A stretch of 6,785 bases of DNA from Promethearchaeota archaeon (GTDB lineage Archaea; Asgardarchaeota; Lokiarchaeia; Sigynarchaeales; SOKP01): assembly GCA_014729315.1 (NCBI GenBank), contig WJKD01000421.1, positions 1 to 6,785 of the forward strand, written 5' to 3'. The notes beneath the pieces were generated by a model. The model was not told the DNA's origin. It ran no database searches and worked only from the letters and a program-made list of their open reading frames with translations. A program made the translations under genes and the position numbers. Within the stretch, counting starts at the first letter, position 1, and every line of letters starts with the position of its first letter. Below are positions 5,812 through 6,785 of this stretch, in pieces.

Positions 5812-6573
5812 ATGAAAATCGGTGGAATTATTGATATCTCAACAAAGGATGTTCCTAATAAAGTTTCTACGGTGATTTTTACATTCGGATGTAACTTTGC
5901 GTGTCCATTCTGTCACAACAAGCATTTACTCGCGAAAAATGGTGGAAAAGAACAGAATCTCGACCATTTGATAAAAATAGTGAATCAAAACAGATTAATT
6001 AACTGGGTCAGTATATCGGGAGGTGAACCTACTCTTCAAGCGGATTTAGAAGATTTATGTAAGAGATTGAAGGAATCAGGCAAATTCGTTAGCCTTGACA
6101 CCAACGGATCGAAACCAGAGATAATAAAAAAACTCTTACCTTATCTGGATCGGGTAGCGATGGATGTAAAAACACCCTTTAGTAGTAATCGAATAGAAGA
6201 GATAATTGGAAAGCAAATTAACATTAATTCAATCGTTGAATCTTTTACCATCTTAAACGAGCACCCTCAAATAGACTTTGAAATAAGAACCACCTTCGTC
6301 AAAAAGCTCTTAAAATCCAAAGAAGTTCGCGAGATTATCCGTTTTTTAATAAAAAAAAGATTTAGAGGAAATTATGTTTTGCAGCAATATCAGTTCTCTG
6401 AACATATTGATTCTCGATATAAAAATAAATTTGAACAGCCTTCTCACGAGTTATTATTAAAAATAATTGAACCGTATACAATGATGGATCTTTCATTTAA
6501 TATTTTCGTGAGAGACGAAGTGGATGGTTATTTTAATTGTCGCACATTACTAAAGGCTTCTCCGCAAATTTAG
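5812..6573 (+). CDS. nrdG: Anaerobic ribonucleotide reductase activating protein (radical SAM)
   Basis: NrdG uses a [4Fe-4S] cluster and S-adenosylmethionine to make a 5'-deoxyadenosyl radical. This takes a hydrogen from the NrdD radical-loop glycine (here Gly1161). The 253-residue protein has the radical-SAM cluster motif CNFACPFC, with Cys27, Cys31 and Cys34. The SAM-binding motif SISGGEP (GGEP at 70-73) follows, then LDTNGSKP and AMDVKTPF, typical of the activase group. It is longer than the short NrdG of E. coli (about 154 residues) and resembles the 230-250 residue activases common in archaea and anaerobic bacteria, which are often annotated as pyruvate formate-lyase-activating-like. The 36-nt distance to nrdD on the same strand identifies its partner. 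The ATG at 5812 opens directly into the family-like start MKIGGIIDIS. No extra Cys-rich ferredoxin domain is seen. Confidence in the role is high because of the neighbour. Confidence 0.93.
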   Translation: MKIGGIIDISTKDVPNKVSTVIFTFGCNFACPFCHNKHLLAKNGGKEQNLDHLIKIVNQNRLINWVSISGGEPTLQADLEDLCKRLKESGKFVSLDTNGSKPEIIKKLLPYLDRVAMDVKTPFSSNRIEEIIGKQININSIVESFTILNEHPQIDFEIRTTFVKKLLKSKEVREIIRFLIKKRFRGNYVLQQYQFSEHIDSRYKNKFEQPSHELLLKIIEPYTMMDLSFNIFVRDEVDGYFNCRTLLKASPQI

Positions 6574-6578
6574 TGGGT

Positions 6579-6605
6579 TTTGGTGTTTTTTTTTAGGGAT
6601 TTTTG
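6579..6605 (+). terminator. T-rich terminator after nrdG
   Basis: Three T-runs follow the nrdG stop codon within 32 nt, including nine T at 6586-6594 and five or more around 6600-6605. There is no stem. This fits an archaeal intrinsic terminator that separates the nrd unit from the next gene. Confidence 0.55.
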
Positions 6606-6658
6606 ATTATACTCTTTTACTGTTTACACAATTGAATTAATAAATTCTATGGGGTTCA

Positions 6659-6668
6659 ATTTATTTAA
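6659..6668 (+). promoter_or_regulatory. TATA-like box for the MazG-like gene
   Basis: ATTTATTTAA is centred about 28 nt before the ATG at 6692, which predicts an essentially leaderless transcript. The bases just before the ATG contain no Shine-Dalgarno sequence, which agrees. Together with the terminator upstream, this suggests an independent transcription unit. Confidence 0.5.
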
Positions 6669-6691
6669 ACAAACTAATATTAAATTTTATC

Positions 6692-6785
6692 ATGCATCAA
6701 GAGATAACCTTAAAAGATTTTCAAGATAAAATTGACCATTGGATCAAAAAACACGGAGGTTATTGGTCTCCCTTATCTATGATGG
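6692..6785 (+). CDS. MazG-like nucleotide pyrophosphohydrolase (N-terminal part, cut by window end)
   Basis: Thirty-one codons are visible. The stretches LKDFQDKIDHWIKKHGGYW and WSPLSMM match the start of small MazG-family proteins. There a helix with a LK-FQ-V-WI pattern is followed by a GGYW-PL segment just before the metal-binding EE..E motif, which would lie beyond the window. Such enzymes hydrolyse (d)NTPs to monophosphates and pyrophosphate, often to clear non-standard nucleotides. The catalytic acidic residues are not visible, so the assignment rests on the first helix only. The ATG at 6692 is supported by a TATA-like box about 28 nt upstream. Its place behind the dNTP-producing nrdD-nrdG pair suits nucleotide-pool control, although a terminator separates them. 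Confidence 0.7.
   Translation, partial: MHQEITLKDFQDKIDHWIKKHGGYWSPLSMM

Overview
This AT-rich window looks archaeal. It carries a single-subunit nascent polypeptide-associated complex (NAC) protein with a UBA domain, an archaeosine-transglycosylase-type PUA protein, TATA-like boxes about 25-30 nt before several start codons, few Shine-Dalgarno sites, and T-run terminators. The lineage cannot be fixed from the sequence. A three-helix protein with an EMC6/Rab5IF-like layout would fit an Asgard archaeon, but that is a guess.

Left part (1-1420, + strand): the 3' part of a PUA-domain RNA-binding protein gene, then NAC (510-986), then a small three-helix membrane protein (1064-1420). This looks like a translation and nascent-chain handling neighbourhood. 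A small cupin gene (1457-1789, - strand) is convergent with the membrane protein gene. A 410-420 bp AT-rich gap (1790-2211) separates the cupin from the next unit. It holds no convincing gene, but it does hold a family of AACGA-cored short direct repeats.

Right part (2212-6785, + strand): an anaerobic dNTP-synthesis unit. nrdD (2212-5775) encodes an oxygen-sensitive class III ribonucleotide reductase with an N-terminal ATP-cone, a C-terminal Cys4 zinc site and a glycyl-radical loop. It is interrupted by a 476-residue intein that carries a LAGLIDADG (DOD) homing endonuclease (2749-4176). nrdG (5812-6573), the radical-SAM activase that places the radical on NrdD, follows after 36 nt. After a T-rich terminator and a new promoter, the first 31 codons of a MazG-like nucleotide pyrophosphohydrolase begin at 6692 and run off the window.

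The most striking feature is the intein. It sits directly before the NrdD cysteine that, by spacing, corresponds to active-site Cys79 of phage T4 NrdD, so this catalytic residue doubles as the splicing nucleophile (+1 Cys). In sampled lines the intein DNA is much poorer in G+C (about 22-33%) than the host gene (about 35-45%), which suggests a recent arrival.
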